The notes under the pieces are model-generated. The model was not told the origin of the DNA. It did no database searches and was given only the letters and a program-made list of their open reading frames with translations. Below, piece after piece: positions 1 through 6,321 of a DNA stretch of 7,172 nucleotides. Every line of letters starts with the position of its first letter. The stretch's first letter is position 1. The position numbers were made by a program, and so were the translations under genes. Source of the DNA: Burkholderiaceae bacterium (lineage in GTDB: Bacteria > Pseudomonadota > Gammaproteobacteria > Burkholderiales > Burkholderiaceae_F); the NCBI GenBank assembly GCA_013813185.1, contig JACCSD010000261.1, positions 1 through 7,172 on the forward strand, written 5' to 3'.

Positions 1-371
1 GCGACGACGCATTCGGGGACCTTGGTGAAGACGATCGGCCATTGATCGATCTTCGCGGCGCCGTCGTCATCCTTGAATATCGTGCCCTGCAGTTCCTTCG
101 CATGCGCCCGGTAGTTGCGGCCGACGCACCACAGGTTGCGCCGCGGACGCGGCAGCGGCGCCTCGAGCGTGACCGCTGAAAGCGGCAGGCGGGTGCCGTT
201 AACAGCGGGGAAATCCTTTCCTTCCGCCAGATGTTCCAGCAACGCCTGTGCGCCGCGCGACTGCACTTGCTCTTGCCGGCCTCTCAAGTCAATCGGGGCG
301 ATCTCGCGTGCGTCATTCGACAACACGCCGACGTGACGACGGCCGCCCCAACGATAGGTGGCAATGCGCAT
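1..371 (-). CDS. Fumarylacetoacetate hydrolase (FAH)-family protein, N-terminal part, cut by the window edge
   Basis: The minus strand is open from an ATG at 371 to the edge: 123 complete codons, C-terminus missing. The first ~70 residues (start MRIATYRWGG) look like the small N-terminal domain (DUF2437 type) that precedes many FAH catalytic domains. Residues 83-93 (VGRNYRAHAKE) match the conserved entry to the FAH domain, and residues 112-123 (PIVFTKVPECVV) match the strand that follows it. The metal-binding glutamates of the family would lie beyond the edge and cannot be checked. Family members hydrolyse or decarboxylate beta-diketo or 2-oxo acids, often in aromatic or sugar-acid breakdown; the substrate here cannot be told. 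An AAGGAG lies only two bases before the ATG, which is unusually close, but no better in-frame start is seen. The gene is divergent from the TetR gene with an inverted repeat between them, so it may be that regulator's target. Confidence 0.85.
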   Translation of the reverse strand, partial: MRIATYRWGGRRHVGVLSNDAREIAPIDLRGRQEQVQSRGAQALLEHLAEGKDFPAVNGTRLPLSAVTLEAPLPRPRRNLWCVGRNYRAHAKELQGTIFKDDDGAAKIDQWPIVFTKVPECVV

Positions 372-373
372 GT

Positions 374-379
374 CTCCTT
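374..379 (-). promoter_or_regulatory. Ribosome binding site of the FAH-family gene, unusually close to the start
   Basis: AAGGAG on the minus strand ends two bases before the ATG at 371. The match to the anti-Shine-Dalgarno is strong but the spacing is short. The family-typical N-terminus (MRIATYR) still supports this ATG. Confidence 0.5.
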
Positions 380-430
380 CGCTGTCCCTTGTGGGATCTG
401 TTGCGGTGGTTTGGAACCGATCAAAAAAAT

Positions 431-446
431 TGAGACACATGTCTCA
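431..446. promoter_or_regulatory. Perfect inverted repeat TGAGACA-CA-TGTCTCA, candidate TetR operator
   Basis: Two perfect 7-bp arms are separated by 2 bp, giving a 16-bp site. It lies between the divergent FAH-family gene (start 371) and the TetR-family gene (start 496), 50 bp upstream of the regulator's ATG. TetR proteins bind as dimers to short palindromes, commonly in the gap between their own gene and a divergent target, so autoregulation plus control of the FAH gene is the likely role. A weak promoter for tetR may overlap it (GACACA at 434-439, 17 bp, TACGAT at 457-462), but that promoter is a poor match. Binding by this regulator is inferred from position and symmetry only. Confidence 0.65.
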
Positions 447-495
447 TCGGTCGGGCTACGATACCGAGTCGGTTCGCCACCGTCCAGTAGGAACA

Positions 496-1185
496 ATGCC
501 AATCAAGTCCCCCGTCCGGGCTACGGATCCGCTGCCGGGTCCGGCCGCGGGCACCCGTGGGCGCACGTATCGGTTGTTATTAGGAGAGGCGATGAAGCTG
601 GCCGAGGACGGGCGGCTGGTTTCTGTGGCCGAGGTCGCCGCGGCAGCCGGCGTGTCTCGGGCGACCGCGTATCGCTACTTTGCCAGTCGCGGCGAGTTGA
701 TCTCCGCCATGGTCGGCGAAAGCCTGGGACCGGTGCGCCGCTTCGAGTCGCGTGCAACCGACGGCCGCGAGCGGGTGCAGGAACTGTTCACCAAGACGTT
801 TCCCCGTTTCAGGCAGTTCGAAGCGCACATGCGCGCGGCGTTGCAGCTCTCGCTCGAGCACTGGGCGCTCGAGCGCTCGGGGCGCCTCACCGAGGAACCG
901 TATCGAAGAGGGCATCGCGTCGCAATCCTCAAGCGCATTGCGGCGCCGTTGAAATCCGAGATGCCCGAGAGGGAGTTCAGGCGATTGTTGCGCGCCCTGT
1001 CGATGATCTTCGGAATCGAGCCCTACGTTGTACTGAAGGACATCTGGGGCAGCAGTGATCGTGAAGTACAGGCTACAGCGCGCTGGATGGCCGACGCGCT
1101 GATCGATGCCGCGCTGAAGGTTCCGAAGCGCGCTAAACGAAATCCCGGCGACCGCCGAGTTCGTCTCGCACGTGCTGTCGTATGA
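496..1185 (+). CDS. TetR/AcrR-family transcriptional regulator
   Basis: A 229-residue DNA-binding repressor-type protein, a normal TetR length. The helix-turn-helix is at residues 43-62: the helix with VAEVAAAAGVS is followed by the recognition segment RATAYRYFASRGEL, the family's signature. The C-terminal part (about 75-215) is mostly helical and carries no recognisable ligand motif, as is usual. The frame stays open upstream to ATGs at 358 and 439, but the chosen ATG has AGGA at 489-492, and the other two lie beside or inside the inverted repeat at 431-446. The first ~20 residues are proline-rich and probably disordered. The gene is divergent from the FAH-family gene and convergent with denD, overlapping its 3' end by 53 bp. 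It could control the FAH gene, the erythronate operon, or both; position favours the FAH gene and itself. Confidence 0.87.
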   Translation: MPIKSPVRATDPLPGPAAGTRGRTYRLLLGEAMKLAEDGRLVSVAEVAAAAGVSRATAYRYFASRGELISAMVGESLGPVRRFESRATDGRERVQELFTKTFPRFRQFEAHMRAALQLSLEHWALERSGRLTEEPYRRGHRVAILKRIAAPLKSEMPEREFRRLLRALSMIFGIEPYVVLKDIWGSSDREVQATARWMADALIDAALKVPKRAKRNPGDRRVRLARAVV

Positions 1186-2122
1186 CGAGCTCGAAGTTTT
1201 CGTCACGCGGGAAGCCGAGCGCGTGAGCTTTCGCCGTGTCCAGCTGGCCGGGCCAGGTCAACACCAGACGTTCGATGCGCGGATCACTTTCCCAGTGAAT
1301 TCGCTCAACGATTCGCGGCCCCGCCACGCGCTCGAGGGCGCTGACCATCTCGTGAATGGTGAGTGACAGTCCGGGAAGATTGACGTTTCGGTTTCGACCG
1401 AACGCCTCCGCCTCAATGTCGTGACCGAAAATCAGTGACTCGATCACCGTCTGCGGCGACAGCAGCCACAGCCGCGTGTCGGCGCTGACGGGGCAAATGG
1501 CCATCTCTCCGTTCAACGGCTCGCGAATGATGCTGCTCGCGAACGAGGACGCGGCGGCGTTCGGGCGTCCAGGCCGCACGCTGATGGTGGGCAACCGCAG
1601 CACGCGCCCGTCAATGAAGCCCTTGCGCGTGTAGTCGTTGACAAAGTGTTCCACCACCGCCTTCTGCGTTCCGTACGATGATTGTGGCGTAATCGTTGTC
1701 GTGTCGAGGACAACTGCGGGCAAGTCGCCCCCATACACCGCCACCGAGCTTGCGAATACGACTTTCGGGCGGTGGCCGAGCGAGCGGCAGATTTCGAGCA
1801 GATGTCGCGACGCATCGATGTTGATCCGCATGCCCAGATCGAAGTCGGCTTCGGCCTGACCGCTGACGATCGCAGCAAGATGGAAGATCGAATCGGTGTT
1901 TGCGTCGATCGTGCCTTTCAGGAAATCCGGATCGCCGATATCGCCCACTATGATTCGAACGCGCTTGTCCGCAAACGGCGCGCCTTGCACGATGTCGACA
2001 AGCACGATTTCATCGATGCGCGCGTCCTTGTTGTCGGTGCCCTTCAGCGTGCCGCGCTCGAGCAGCTTCGCAGCCAGGCGCCGTCCGAGGAATCCCGCGC
2101 CGCCAGTGATGAGAACTTTCAT
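1133..2122 (-). CDS. denD: D-erythronate dehydrogenase (NAD-dependent SDR, DenD)
   Basis: This 329-residue extended short-chain dehydrogenase is predicted to oxidise D-erythronate to 2-oxo-tetronate with NAD+ in the cytoplasm, the first step of the pathway encoded here. The Rossmann motif TGGAGFLG is at residues 6-13, and Asp43 ends the second strand where NAD-specific enzymes bind the adenine ribose. HLAAIVSGQAEADFDLG (81-97), SSVAVYGGDLPAVV (125-138) and the catalytic YGTQK (Tyr150, Lys154) follow. The stretch RLPTISVRPGRPNAAASSFAS (about 176-196) is typical of the DenD group as I recall it, rather than of sugar-nucleotide epimerases. The start ATG overlaps the otnI stop as ATGA, with GAGGG about 10 bases upstream. 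The last 53 bp overlap the tetR 3' end on the other strand. A general epimerase/dehydratase annotation is the fallback, but adjacency to otnI, otnC and otnK strongly favours DenD. Confidence 0.9.
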   Translation of the reverse strand: MKVLITGGAGFLGRRLAAKLLERGTLKGTDNKDARIDEIVLVDIVQGAPFADKRVRIIVGDIGDPDFLKGTIDANTDSIFHLAAIVSGQAEADFDLGMRINIDASRHLLEICRSLGHRPKVVFASSVAVYGGDLPAVVLDTTTITPQSSYGTQKAVVEHFVNDYTRKGFIDGRVLRLPTISVRPGRPNAAASSFASSIIREPLNGEMAICPVSADTRLWLLSPQTVIESLIFGHDIEAEAFGRNRNVNLPGLSLTIHEMVSALERVAGPRIVERIHWESDPRIERLVLTWPGQLDTAKAHALGFPRDENFELVIRQHVRDELGGRRDFV

Positions 2123-2910
2123 TCGTCGGCTGCCCTCGACAAACGCCGCATCCAGCCCAACCCTTTTTCTGTGCCGTCCCGCGGACGGTATTCACACCCC
2201 ACCCATCCTGCATAACCCATCTCGTCCAGCAGGCGCAGCAAGTATCTGTAATCGACTTCGCCCTGGTCGGGTTCATGGCGGTCGGGCACGCCGGCGATCT
2301 GCACGTGCGCGATGTTGTCGAAGTACTTCCTGAACTTCGTCGCGAGGTCGCCTTCGACGATCTGCGCGTGATAAAAATCCATCTGTACCTTGAGGTTGGG
2401 TTCGTTCACTTCTTTGACGATCGCGTGCGCGTCGGCCTGCGTGTTCAGGAAGTAGCCCGGAAAATCGCGCGGGTTGATCGGCTCGATCAGCAGCGTGCGT
2501 CCGCTCTTGGCGAGCTCGCGTGCGGCGAATCGCAGGTTGTCGATGTACACGGTGCGGTGCGCTGCGCGATCGCCTCCTGCCGGAACGAGCCCGCACATCG
2601 CGTGCAGCGTCGGAGTCGAGGTCGCCTCGGCATATTCCAACGCCCGTGCCACCGCGTCGCGAAATTCTCCCTCTCGGCCAGGCAGTGATGCCAAACCCCG
2701 CTCGCCGGCGGCGAAGTTGCCCGGCCACAGATTGAGTCCGCGGTTCTGCAGCCCGCTGTCATCGAGCCACTTCGCGATATCGCCCGCTGCGTGGTCGTAG
2801 GGAAACAAAAGCTCCACGGCCTTGAAACCGTTGCGAGCCGCGGCCGCAAAACGTTGTTCGAACGGCAGCTCCGTGAACATCATCCCGAGGTTGGCGGCGA
2901 ATTTGGGCAT
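2119..2910 (-). CDS. otnI: 2-oxo-tetronate isomerase (hydroxypyruvate isomerase family, OtnI)
   Basis: A 263-residue TIM-barrel protein of the Hyi/xylose-isomerase-like superfamily. In this pathway OtnI converts 2-oxo-tetronate to 3-oxo-tetronate in the cytoplasm, moving the keto group so that later decarboxylation is possible. The expected metal and catalytic residues are in place: Glu143 (LIEPIN), Asp178 with His181 (MDFYH), Gln204 (HVQIAG) and Glu240 (GCEYRP). The N-terminus (FAANLGMMF) and KAVELLFPY (30-38) are also typical. The start lies 4 bp after the otnC stop, with AGG a few bases upstream; the stop overlaps the denD start as ATGA. Without its neighbours it could be called a hydroxypyruvate isomerase, but the company of denD, otnC and otnK makes OtnI the better call. 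Confidence 0.9.
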   Translation of the reverse strand: MPKFAANLGMMFTELPFEQRFAAAARNGFKAVELLFPYDHAAGDIAKWLDDSGLQNRGLNLWPGNFAAGERGLASLPGREGEFRDAVARALEYAEATSTPTLHAMCGLVPAGGDRAAHRTVYIDNLRFAARELAKSGRTLLIEPINPRDFPGYFLNTQADAHAIVKEVNEPNLKVQMDFYHAQIVEGDLATKFRKYFDNIAHVQIAGVPDRHEPDQGEVDYRYLLRLLDEMGYAGWVGCEYRPRDGTEKGLGWMRRLSRAADE

Positions 2911-2914
2911 CGAC

Positions 2915-3565
2915 CTAATGTTTAAGTGCGAAGACGGAACGCAGCTCGGCGATCTGCGCTTCGGTCAACGTGCGAACCGGCGCATCTCGTAACAAGAGGA
3001 ACAACTTGGCCGTTTCTTCGAGCTCTTCGGTCGCGTAGACCGCGGCTTCGAGAGAAGGTGCCGAGACGATCGGCCCGTGATTGGCGAGCAGCAATGACGA
3101 GTGCGTGCGTGCCAGTCCGCGTATCGCTTCAGCGAGCGCAACATCCCCAGGCCGGTGGTAAGGAATCAGCGGCAAGCGCCCGACCTTCATGACGAAGTAG
3201 GCCGTCAACGGCGGCAGGCAGTTCTGCGGGTCGAGGCCGTCCATACACGACACCGCCGCCGAGTACGTCGCGTGCAGATGGACGATGGCATTGGCGCCGG
3301 CGCGCTCGCCGTACATCACGCGATGCAGAAACGCCTCCTTCGAAGGCGGGTCACCACTGAGCAGCTTTCCATTCCAGTCCAGCTTCGACAGCCGCGCGGG
3401 ATCAAGCTGGCCCAAACACGAATCGGTTGGCGTCAGCAGCCAGCCATCGTCAAGACGCGCACTGATGTTGCCGCTGCTGCCGGCTGCCAACCCCCGCTCG
3501 AAAAGCGAGCGGCCGTGACTCACGATGCGTTCTCGCAGAAGTTGCTCGCGTGCGGAGTTGCTCAT
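2915..3565 (-). CDS. otnC: 3-oxo-tetronate 4-phosphate decarboxylase (class II aldolase family, OtnC)
   Basis: A 216-residue class II aldolase/adducin-fold protein. OtnC decarboxylates 3-oxo-tetronate 4-phosphate to dihydroxyacetone phosphate and CO2, delivering carbon to lower glycolysis. The phosphate-binding loop GSSGNIS is at residues 29-35, TPTDSCLGQL at 45-54, the acidic residue Glu77 (PSKEAFLH) in the usual catalytic place, and the zinc histidines are His97, His99 (HLHATYS) and His163 (ANHG). An in-frame ATG at 3589 would add eight residues and a 28-bp overlap with otnK. The ATG at 3565 is preferred because it gives an ATGA overlap like that of otnI/denD and a family-like N-terminus (MSNSAREQLL). 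Neither start has a strong Shine-Dalgarno, so translational coupling to otnK is likely. Confidence 0.9.
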   Translation of the reverse strand: MSNSAREQLLRERIVSHGRSLFERGLAAGSSGNISARLDDGWLLTPTDSCLGQLDPARLSKLDWNGKLLSGDPPSKEAFLHRVMYGERAGANAIVHLHATYSAAVSCMDGLDPQNCLPPLTAYFVMKVGRLPLIPYHRPGDVALAEAIRGLARTHSSLLLANHGPIVSAPSLEAAVYATEELEETAKLFLLLRDAPVRTLTEAQIAELRSVFALKH

Positions 3566-4848
3566 GCCGTTGGGGCCAGCTTCGCCCATGCTTTCAGAAA
3601 GAAATCTGGACTGCCGAAATTACCCGATTTCAACGCCAGCGCGAGTGGCTGGCGCTTTGGCTTCTCCAGCATGGTCGTGGTCCATGGCACCCCCGGATCG
3701 ATCTCGCGGCCGATCGTCAATCTCTTCACGCCTAGAGCGTGCAGCACGGCGCCCGATGTTTCACCTCCGGCGACGATCAACTGACCAACGCCGAGCGCCA
3801 CGAGTTTCTCGGCGATGGCTGCGAGCGCCTGCTCCACAAGCGCCGCCGATTTCTCGACGCCCAGCGTTGCCTGCGTGGACTGCACCTCTTCCGGAGTCGC
3901 TGTGGCGTAGACGAGAACCGGCGCGGCGCCGACACGTGCAGCGGCCCATTCACCAGCGGCGCCGACTACGTCGTCGCCCTTCGCCAGTGCAAGAGGATCG
4001 ACGCGAAACGCAGGATGACGCGCGCGCATGGCGTCGACCTGATTTCGCGTAGCCGCCGAACAGCTTCCGGCGATGACTGCCTTGAAGCCGCCCATGACCG
4101 ACGTTTCGTCGGCTACAGCGGAAGCGTTCAACAACCCACGGCGCCTGAAATTTTGCGGAAGTCCCTGCGCGAGGCCCGAGCCCCCGGTGACGAGTGTCAA
4201 TTCCGCAGCGGCAGCCCCAATCTCTGTGAGATCACTGTCCGAGATCGCATCGACGATCGCCAATTCGCACTCCTCGCGACGAAGCCGTGCGAACCGCTCG
4301 GCGATGGCAACGCTGCCACCGCTGACGGCGCCGTAGTCCACCAGCCCAACCTTTCTCCGGGTTTGCTGCTGCAGAACGCGCACCAGGTTCGCATCCTTCA
4401 TCGGTGTCAGGGGATGGTCCTGCATCCCGCTCTCGTTCAGCAAAACACCGTTGACGAAGAGATAGCCCTGATAAATCGTCCGGCGCGTAGCAGGGAATGC
4501 CGAACACGCGATCGTGAATTCGGTGCCGAGCGCATCCATCAATGCCTCGGCGACGGGGCCGATATTGCCGCGCGGCGTCGAGTCGAAGGTCGAACAGTAT
4601 TTGAAGTAGTACTGAAGACATCCGGCCGCTTGCAACCATCGAAGCGCCGCCAGCGACTCCGTCACCGCGTCGTCGACGGGGATGGTGCGGGATTTCAGCG
4701 CCACCACCACCGCATCCGCGTTCGCCGGCCACGGGCCTTCGGGCAAGCCGATCATCTGCACGGTCCGCATGCCGTTATTGACGAGGATGCCCGACAGATC
4801 GGTGCCACCTGTCAAGTCGTCGGCAATGCAACCCAGAAGTGCGGGCAT
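3562..4848 (-). CDS. otnK: 3-oxo-tetronate kinase (DUF1537/four-carbon acid sugar kinase family, OtnK)
   Basis: A 428-residue kinase, full length for the family, predicted to transfer phosphate from ATP to O4 of 3-oxo-tetronate in the cytoplasm. The N-terminal sugar-binding domain opens with the hallmark IADDLTG (8-14) followed by TDLSG, and has YCSTFDSTPRGNIGP (84-98) and FPATRRTIYQGYLFVNG (118-134) in the substrate region. TGGSGLAQGL is at 221-230. The C-terminal nucleotide-binding domain carries GSCSAAT (261-267), GGETSGAV (361-368) and LALKSGNFG (404-412), the conserved ATP-site loops. The family also contains kinases for other four-carbon acids (erythronate and threonate kinases), but the neighbouring otnC and otnI indicate the 3-oxo-tetronate type. 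The gene begins 55 bp after the ABM gene with only a weak ribosome binding site. Confidence 0.92.
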   Translation of the reverse strand: MPALLGCIADDLTGGTDLSGILVNNGMRTVQMIGLPEGPWPANADAVVVALKSRTIPVDDAVTESLAALRWLQAAGCLQYYFKYCSTFDSTPRGNIGPVAEALMDALGTEFTIACSAFPATRRTIYQGYLFVNGVLLNESGMQDHPLTPMKDANLVRVLQQQTRRKVGLVDYGAVSGGSVAIAERFARLRREECELAIVDAISDSDLTEIGAAAAELTLVTGGSGLAQGLPQNFRRRGLLNASAVADETSVMGGFKAVIAGSCSAATRNQVDAMRARHPAFRVDPLALAKGDDVVGAAGEWAAARVGAAPVLVYATATPEEVQSTQATLGVEKSAALVEQALAAIAEKLVALGVGQLIVAGGETSGAVLHALGVKRLTIGREIDPGVPWTTTMLEKPKRQPLALALKSGNFGSPDFFLKAWAKLAPTA

Positions 4849-4903
4849 CGGTATCTAGTCAGGTGCGCTGCTCAATCGCACGCCCGGGGCGGGTGGCTCC
4901 GCG

Positions 4904-5197
4904 CTAGTTCGGGTCGATTCGCTGAAAGAACTGCGCCTTCTTGCTCACGATCCACGGTGCTGTTGCGTCAATAAATTCTCGATAGTGAGAGGTCGCACGG
5001 TGCGCGTCAAAAGCCGCTTGATCATCGTATAGCTCGTACAGAAAAAAGTGATTGGAGTCCTCCGACAAGACAGTGACGTCGAACTGCCTGCATCCGGGCT
5101 CACTGCTTCGCGATGCGCGCGCATTGTTCAACATCTGCTCGCGAAATGCCGAGGTGAACTCAGACTTGATCAGGATATGAACCGTAACCGCGTACAC
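4904..5197 (-). CDS. Small ABM-fold protein (antibiotic biosynthesis monooxygenase / LsrG-like)
   Basis: A 97-residue protein with the signature of the dimeric alpha/beta-barrel ABM superfamily: a first strand (AVTVHILIK, 3-11), EPGCRQFDV (33-41), strand FFLYELY (51-57), then DDQAAFDAH and ATSHYREF with His66 and His71. Members include quinol monooxygenases and LsrG, which isomerises phosphorylated AI-2; many have no known substrate. The start is a GTG at 5197-5195, with GGGAGAGAAG beginning about 18 bases upstream as ribosome binding site. It sits 26 bp after the Bug gene and 55 bp before otnK, so it is probably co-transcribed with the sugar-acid enzymes. Its role is unknown: it could adjust an isomeric or tautomeric form of a pathway intermediate, or remove a damaged by-product. 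No signal peptide or membrane segment is seen. Confidence 0.82.
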   Translation of the reverse strand: MYAVTVHILIKSEFTSAFREQMLNNARASRSSEPGCRQFDVTVLSEDSNHFFLYELYDDQAAFDAHRATSHYREFIDATAPWIVSKKAQFFQRIDPN

Positions 5198-5223
5198 AAT
5201 CTTCTCTCCCGTTCCGCCTGGCC

Positions 5224-6189
5224 CTATTCTCCCTGCACATTGGCATCTTTAATGATCTGAGCAAACTTCGTTACCTCAGTTTGCATCAACTGCCCGAATT
5301 GCTCAGGGCTTCCACCCAACGGCTCGGCGCCCAGACCTGCCAGGCGCTCGCGCACGTCCGGGAGTGTCAGAATTTTTGCGATCTCTCCATTCAGGCGGCT
5401 GACGATTTCCTTTGGCGTGCCGGTCGGGACGACGACTCCGTACCAGGTTGATATCGAATACTGAGGGTAGCCCGACTCCGCAACCGTTGGAACGTCGGGC
5501 AGCACGCCCACTCTTTTCGCGTCGGTGACCGCGAGCGCCTTCATCTTGCCACCCTTGATATGCGGAAGCGCAACCGGCATTGTGTTGAATCCGATGTCGA
5601 CGTGGCCCGCGACCACATCGAGCGCTGATAACGCTCCGCCTTTGTAAGGGATGTGGATCATTTCTACGCCGGCCATCAAACTCAACATAGCGGCGGCCAT
5701 GTGTTCGGGGCTGCCGGCACCCGACGTGCCATAAGTGATACGGCGCGGCTCTGCCTTCGCCTGTGCGATCAACTCCTTGAGCGAACTTACGGGACGCGAT
5801 GATCCGACCACGATCACATTGGGGACTGTGGCAATGCTCGACAACGGCGCGTAGTCGTTCAGCAAGTCATAGCGCAGATTCTTGTACAACGAACGGCTTA
5901 TCGCATGCGACACCGAAATAATCATCAGCGTATAGCCATCTGGCGCCGCCTTCGCAGTTTGTTCGGCCGCTAGATTGCCATTGGCTCCGGGGCGGTTTTC
6001 AACCACGACTTGAGTGCCCAGCGCCTCGCCCAGTTTGACGCCGATCGTGCGCGCCATCACGTCTGTGCCCCCGCCGGGTGCGAACCCGACTACGAATCGG
6101 ATCGGCTTGTTCGGATAGCTTTGCCCGATTGCCGACGTCGCCATGGCGCAGAGCATGGCGCCGGCAAGCAAGTACTTGGTTGGCCGCAT
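5224..6189 (-). CDS. Bug/TctC-family periplasmic substrate-binding protein
   Basis: A 321-residue tripartite tricarboxylate transporter receptor of the Bug family, which captures small carboxylates in the periplasm. A Sec signal peptide is clear: basic MRPTK, a hydrophobic stretch (LLAGAMLCAMATSA), probable cleavage after AIG22. The mature protein has YPNKPIRFVVGFAPGGGTD (25-43), MARTIG, VVVENRPGANGN (61-72) and APDGYTL (82-88). YGTSGAGSPEH (153-163), HIPYKGG (179-185) and LPDVPTVAESGYP (230-242) complete the Bug pattern. The frame stays open to an ATG at 6255, but that start would run through the promoter. The ATG at 6189 has AGGAG five bases upstream and puts the signal peptide at the N-terminus. 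No TctA/TctB membrane partner is present here, as is common for Bug genes. Ligand inferred from context: D-erythronate or a related four-carbon hydroxy acid. Confidence 0.93.
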   Translation of the reverse strand: MRPTKYLLAGAMLCAMATSAIGQSYPNKPIRFVVGFAPGGGTDVMARTIGVKLGEALGTQVVVENRPGANGNLAAEQTAKAAPDGYTLMIISVSHAISRSLYKNLRYDLLNDYAPLSSIATVPNVIVVGSSRPVSSLKELIAQAKAEPRRITYGTSGAGSPEHMAAAMLSLMAGVEMIHIPYKGGALSALDVVAGHVDIGFNTMPVALPHIKGGKMKALAVTDAKRVGVLPDVPTVAESGYPQYSISTWYGVVVPTGTPKEIVSRLNGEIAKILTLPDVRERLAGLGAEPLGGSPEQFGQLMQTEVTKFAQIIKDANVQGE

Positions 6190-6194
6190 GGAGT

Positions 6195-6199
6195 CTCCT
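6195..6199 (-). promoter_or_regulatory. Ribosome binding site fixing the Bug protein start
   Basis: AGGAG on the minus strand, five bases before the ATG at 6189. It decides against the longer reading from 6255 and is consistent with the signal peptide beginning at MRPTKYLL. Confidence 0.8.
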
Positions 6200-6208
6200 A
6201 TGAATCTA

Positions 6209-6231
6209 TGTATACGTTGTCGAACGACGAT
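6209..6231. repeat. Repeat copy 1 (CGTT-N4-AACG core), candidate operator at the Bug promoter
   Basis: This 23-bp element is repeated in the same orientation at 6322-6344, with 18 of 23 positions identical. The shared core is ATACGTT-N-T-N-GAACGA, which contains the inverted repeat CGTT (6215-6218), four bases, AACG (6223-6226). It covers most of the -10 hexamer and the predicted transcription start of the Bug promoter, where a bound repressor would block transcription. Confidence 0.6.
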
Positions 6232-6255
6232 ATGCCCGCGTATTGGCGCTGTCAA
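6227..6255 (-). promoter_or_regulatory. Sigma70-type promoter of the Bug-otn-denD operon
   Basis: On the minus strand a perfect -35 TTGACA (6255-6250), a 17-bp spacer and -10 TATCGT (6232-6227, four of six consensus bases). The start would be near 6220, leaving an untranslated leader of about 31 bases before the ATG at 6189. Repeat copy 1 overlaps the -10 and the start. Inferred from sequence match only. Confidence 0.7.
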
Positions 6256-6281
6256 GCTATTGAACCACCGTCTTGTTTGCG

Positions 6282-6310
6282 TTGACGGTACGCGGACCAG
6301 TGCCTATGCT
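6282..6310 (+). promoter_or_regulatory. Sigma70-type promoter of the isocitrate/isopropylmalate-family dehydrogenase gene
   Basis: On the plus strand -35 TTGACG (6282-6287), a 17-bp spacer and -10 TATGCT (6305-6310). Transcription would start near 6317, only about 23 bases before the ATG at 6340. The -35 boxes of the two divergent promoters are 26 bp apart and do not overlap. Repeat copy 2 lies immediately downstream of the start. Confidence 0.65.
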
Positions 6311-6321
6311 CGCGAGCTCGA

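Larger units (their letters stand above)
1133..6220 (-). other. Predicted six-gene transcription unit (Bug - ABM - otnK - otnC - otnI - denD)
   Basis: All six genes read leftward. Gaps are 26 bp (Bug/ABM) and 55 bp (ABM/otnK), then a 4-bp overlap (otnK/otnC), 4 bp (otnC/otnI) and a 4-bp overlap (otnI/denD). The only good promoter seen is upstream of the Bug gene, with a start near 6220. No convincing rho-independent terminator follows denD, and the message would run on antisense into tetR. The 55-bp gap before otnK could hold a secondary promoter, but none is recognisable. Confidence 0.75.

Noticed and set aside
231..1058. Plus-strand 275-codon frame overlapping the FAH-family and TetR genes
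   Set aside because: Its translation is low-complexity and Arg/Gly-rich, and two recognised genes explain the same DNA in other frames.
1110..1132. Stem-loop just after the denD stop (CGCGCT, 11-base loop, AGCGCG) as a terminator
   Set aside because: The stem is only 6 bp, there is no run of T after it on the minus strand, and it lies inside tetR coding sequence, so it may be chance in GC-rich DNA.
580..1206. Minus-strand 208-codon frame opposite tetR
   Set aside because: A shadow of the TetR coding sequence; no domain pattern and no ribosome site of note.
1682..2333. Plus-strand frames opposite denD and the end of otnI
   Set aside because: Antisense shadows without domain resemblance; the opposite strand encodes well-supported enzymes.
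4849..4903. GC-rich near-palindrome between the ABM gene and otnK as an attenuator
   Set aside because: The symmetric part (CGCCC-G-GGGCG) leaves a one-base loop and cannot form a stable hairpin, and no promoter or terminator pattern accompanies it.
3739..4974. Long plus-strand open frame (411 codons) opposite otnK
   Set aside because: It is antisense to a fully motif-supported kinase, its translation is rich in Arg, Cys and His with no recognisable domain, and it arises from GC-rich third-position bias.
6190..6255. Longer Bug protein beginning at 6255
   Set aside because: It would put 22 extra residues before the signal peptide and translate through the promoter and operator-like repeat; the ATG at 6189 has a good AGGAG.
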